A stretch of 5,983 bases of DNA, taken from JAXMHQ01 sp046346665 (GTDB taxonomy: Bacteria; Verrucomicrobiota; Verrucomicrobiia; Limisphaerales; JAXMHQ01). The position numbers and the translations under genes were made by a program. The stretch is from assembly GCA_046346665.1 (NCBI GenBank), contig JAXMHQ010000066.1:1-5983 (forward strand), given 5' to 3'. The notes beneath the pieces were generated by a model. It was given only the letters and a program-made list of their open reading frames with translations. It was not told where the DNA came from and ran no database searches. This document shows, one piece after another, positions 5,078 to 5,983 of this stretch (position 1 is its first letter; every line of letters starts with the position of its first letter).

Positions 5078-5086
5078 TCCAACCGC

Positions 5087-5896
5087 ATGAGCACTGGATA
5101 TCAAATTGTGGTGTGCGGCAGCATTGTTCCCGATCCCTTGCAGACCCTGGAGCCTGTGTCCGGGCCTTCGGGGCCGGCGCTGAAGAACGAGGCGATGTTG
5201 CCGGCGATCCTGGATCCCTGGGCCGGTCATGCGCTGTACGAAGCCGCCAACCTCGCGAAATCCGCTCCCGGCAGCAAGGTGTGGCTGGTGAGCCTCGGGC
5301 CGAAGGCGAAGCTGCAACAGGTAATGATGACCGTCGCCCAAAAGGTGCCGTTCGAACTCGTCGCGCTCGACGGGCCTTCGGGTGGATTCACCGACGCTTA
5401 CGAAACGGCGGCTCTCCTGGCAAACGCGATCCAGGCGCTGCCGGGCCTCGATCGCTCGAAGCTCCTGCTGTTCGGCGGCTGGGAATCGGCGTCGCGCGGC
5501 GCCGGCGTCACACTCCAGGTCATCGGCGAGCGACTGGGCATCGCCGACCAGTTCCAGGGTGTGGACGAGTTGAAGATAGGCGCGGACGGTTCGCTGGAAA
5601 TCCTGGAACGGATTGAAGGCGGGCGGCACCAGGTCTCGCGCTGCGCCGCTCCCCCGGCGCTGCTCGGCTGGGCAACGGGAAATCTGCCGGAACCGAAAAA
5701 CAATCCGCAGGTCGGAATGGCGAACATGCGCACCGTAATGCCCGCGCTGCAGAAAGCCGCACCCGCCAAACTGTCCGGCGAAGGCCTGAAGTTTGCCGGC
5801 GTCACGCTCCCCAAACAACTGCGCGAAACCCGGATCGTGAAAGACGCCGCGCCGGAAGCCATCGCGAAGGAAATCGCGGAATGGATCAAGAGCTGA
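5087..5896 (+). CDS. etfB: Electron transfer flavoprotein subunit beta
   Basis: This 269-aa protein would be the small subunit of the ETF heterodimer, which carries electrons from flavin dehydrogenases to a quinone oxidoreductase. Visible family features are the N-terminal IVPDPLQTLEP (13-23), LDPWAGHALYEA (42-53, the counterpart of NP-D--AL-EA), WLVSLGP (66-72), GGFTDAYETAALLANAI (99-115), and the C-terminal signature region CAAPPALLGWATGNLPEPKN (186-205). Length is normal or slightly long. In the loop that normally binds AMP, consensus-like GxQAIDDDxNQTGQ reads GWESASRGAGVTLQ (131-144), so the usual Asp and Asn-Gln are absent. A probable etfA starts 56 bp after the stop, forming an etfBA operon. 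The ETF-QO-like gene at 54-1928 is the likely acceptor. Family assignment is strong; nucleotide content and donor enzymes are open. Confidence 0.88.
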   Translation: MSTGYQIVVCGSIVPDPLQTLEPVSGPSGPALKNEAMLPAILDPWAGHALYEAANLAKSAPGSKVWLVSLGPKAKLQQVMMTVAQKVPFELVALDGPSGGFTDAYETAALLANAIQALPGLDRSKLLLFGGWESASRGAGVTLQVIGERLGIADQFQGVDELKIGADGSLEILERIEGGRHQVSRCAAPPALLGWATGNLPEPKNNPQVGMANMRTVMPALQKAAPAKLSGEGLKFAGVTLPKQLRETRIVKDAAPEAIAKEIAEWIKS

Positions 5897-5921
5897 TCGC
5901 GCGACTCGCATGGCGACCCAG

Positions 5922-5945
5922 CACTCCACCACTCCAACACACCAC
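5922..5945 (+). repeat. Short degenerate octamer repeat between etfB and etfA
   Basis: Three consecutive 8-mers, CACTCCAC, CACTCCAA and CACACCAC, fill most of the etfB-etfA gap. The array ends 7 bp before the etfA ATG. It is a minor C/A-rich microsatellite-like tract that leaves the translation start region unstructured. No other role is visible. Confidence 0.45.
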
Positions 5946-5952
5946 TTTTCAC

Positions 5953-5983
5953 ATGGAAACCATTCTTATTCTAGCCCACACCG
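5953..5983 (+). CDS. etfA: Electron transfer flavoprotein subunit alpha, N-terminal fragment
   Basis: Only ten full codons are in the window: ATG followed by METILILAHT. A short hydrophobic strand ending in Ala-His or Ala-Glu-His is how EtfA/FixB proteins begin, and the position directly after etfB on the same strand is the expected one. The upstream 56-bp gap has no Shine-Dalgarno sequence and no promoter, so it is probably translated from the etfB transcript. Identification rests mainly on context; the full gene lies beyond the window end. Confidence 0.7.
   Translation, partial: METILILAHT

Larger units (their letters stand above)
4286..5086. other. 801-bp gene-free region holding a nested repeat locus and etfB upstream signals
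   Basis: No credible ORF is found here on either strand. In order it holds the 115-bp repeat (left copy), a 78-bp A+T-rich single-copy stretch (4399-4476) with the palindrome-like GCATTTTAATGC at 4439-4450, two tandem 196-bp units (4477-4868), a 3-bp junction, the 115-bp repeat (right copy), and a 100-bp single-copy stretch with an 18-bp inverted repeat and a candidate promoter before etfB. Hand counting gives 91 G+C of 196 bases (about 46%) in the tandem unit, clearly below the surrounding genes, so the core may be of foreign origin or under different constraints. Confidence 0.85.

Noticed and set aside
5009..5932. Minus-strand open frame of 307 codons opposite etfB
   Set aside because: etfB has clear family motifs on the + strand; the reverse frame is an Arg/Gln-rich shadow.

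Overview
The window is a high-GC bacterial chromosome segment with seven genes, all on the + strand (the last one cut by the window end). Gene density, G+C-rich codon use, the absence of recognisable Shine-Dalgarno sequences before any start, and the style of the intergenic palindromes (GTAG-headed REP-like hairpins) suggest a Verrucomicrobiota-type organism. That placement is an inference from sequence style and recall of similar proteins, not a search result; Acidobacteriota or Planctomycetota are alternatives.

Layout. A REP-like hairpin (1-23) precedes a large ETF:quinone oxidoreductase-like flavoprotein with a C-terminal iron-sulfur domain carrying eight cysteines (54-1928). A REPIN-like double hairpin follows (1936-1983). 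Next comes a small nucleotidyltransferase (2085-2606) overlapped by a 69-aa partner ORF (2590-2799), a toxin-antitoxin-like arrangement. A flavodoxin-fold NAD(P)H oxidoreductase (2874-3470) and a single-span OmpA/MotB-type peptidoglycan-binding protein (3488-4285) follow, 17 bp apart. An 801-bp gene-free stretch (4286-5086) holds a nested repeat locus: two 115-bp direct repeats, each with a REPIN, flank two tandem copies of a 196-bp A+T-richer unit that can fold into a long hairpin. After it come a candidate promoter and etfB (5087-5896), then the first ten codons of a probable etfA (5953 to the window end).

How the genes fit together. EtfA and EtfB would form the electron-transfer flavoprotein that collects electrons from dehydrogenases. 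The flavoprotein at 54-1928 is the natural acceptor, passing them to membrane quinone. The two halves of this pathway are about 3.2 kb apart, separated by unrelated genes and repeat DNA. EtfB has lost residues usually conserved in its nucleotide-binding loop, and the oxidoreductase has more cysteines than the one-cluster enzyme needs, so the pair may form a variant ETF branch.

The least explained part is the repeat locus 4284-4986. It is the best candidate for something undescribed. The nucleotidyltransferase/small-ORF pair is the second.
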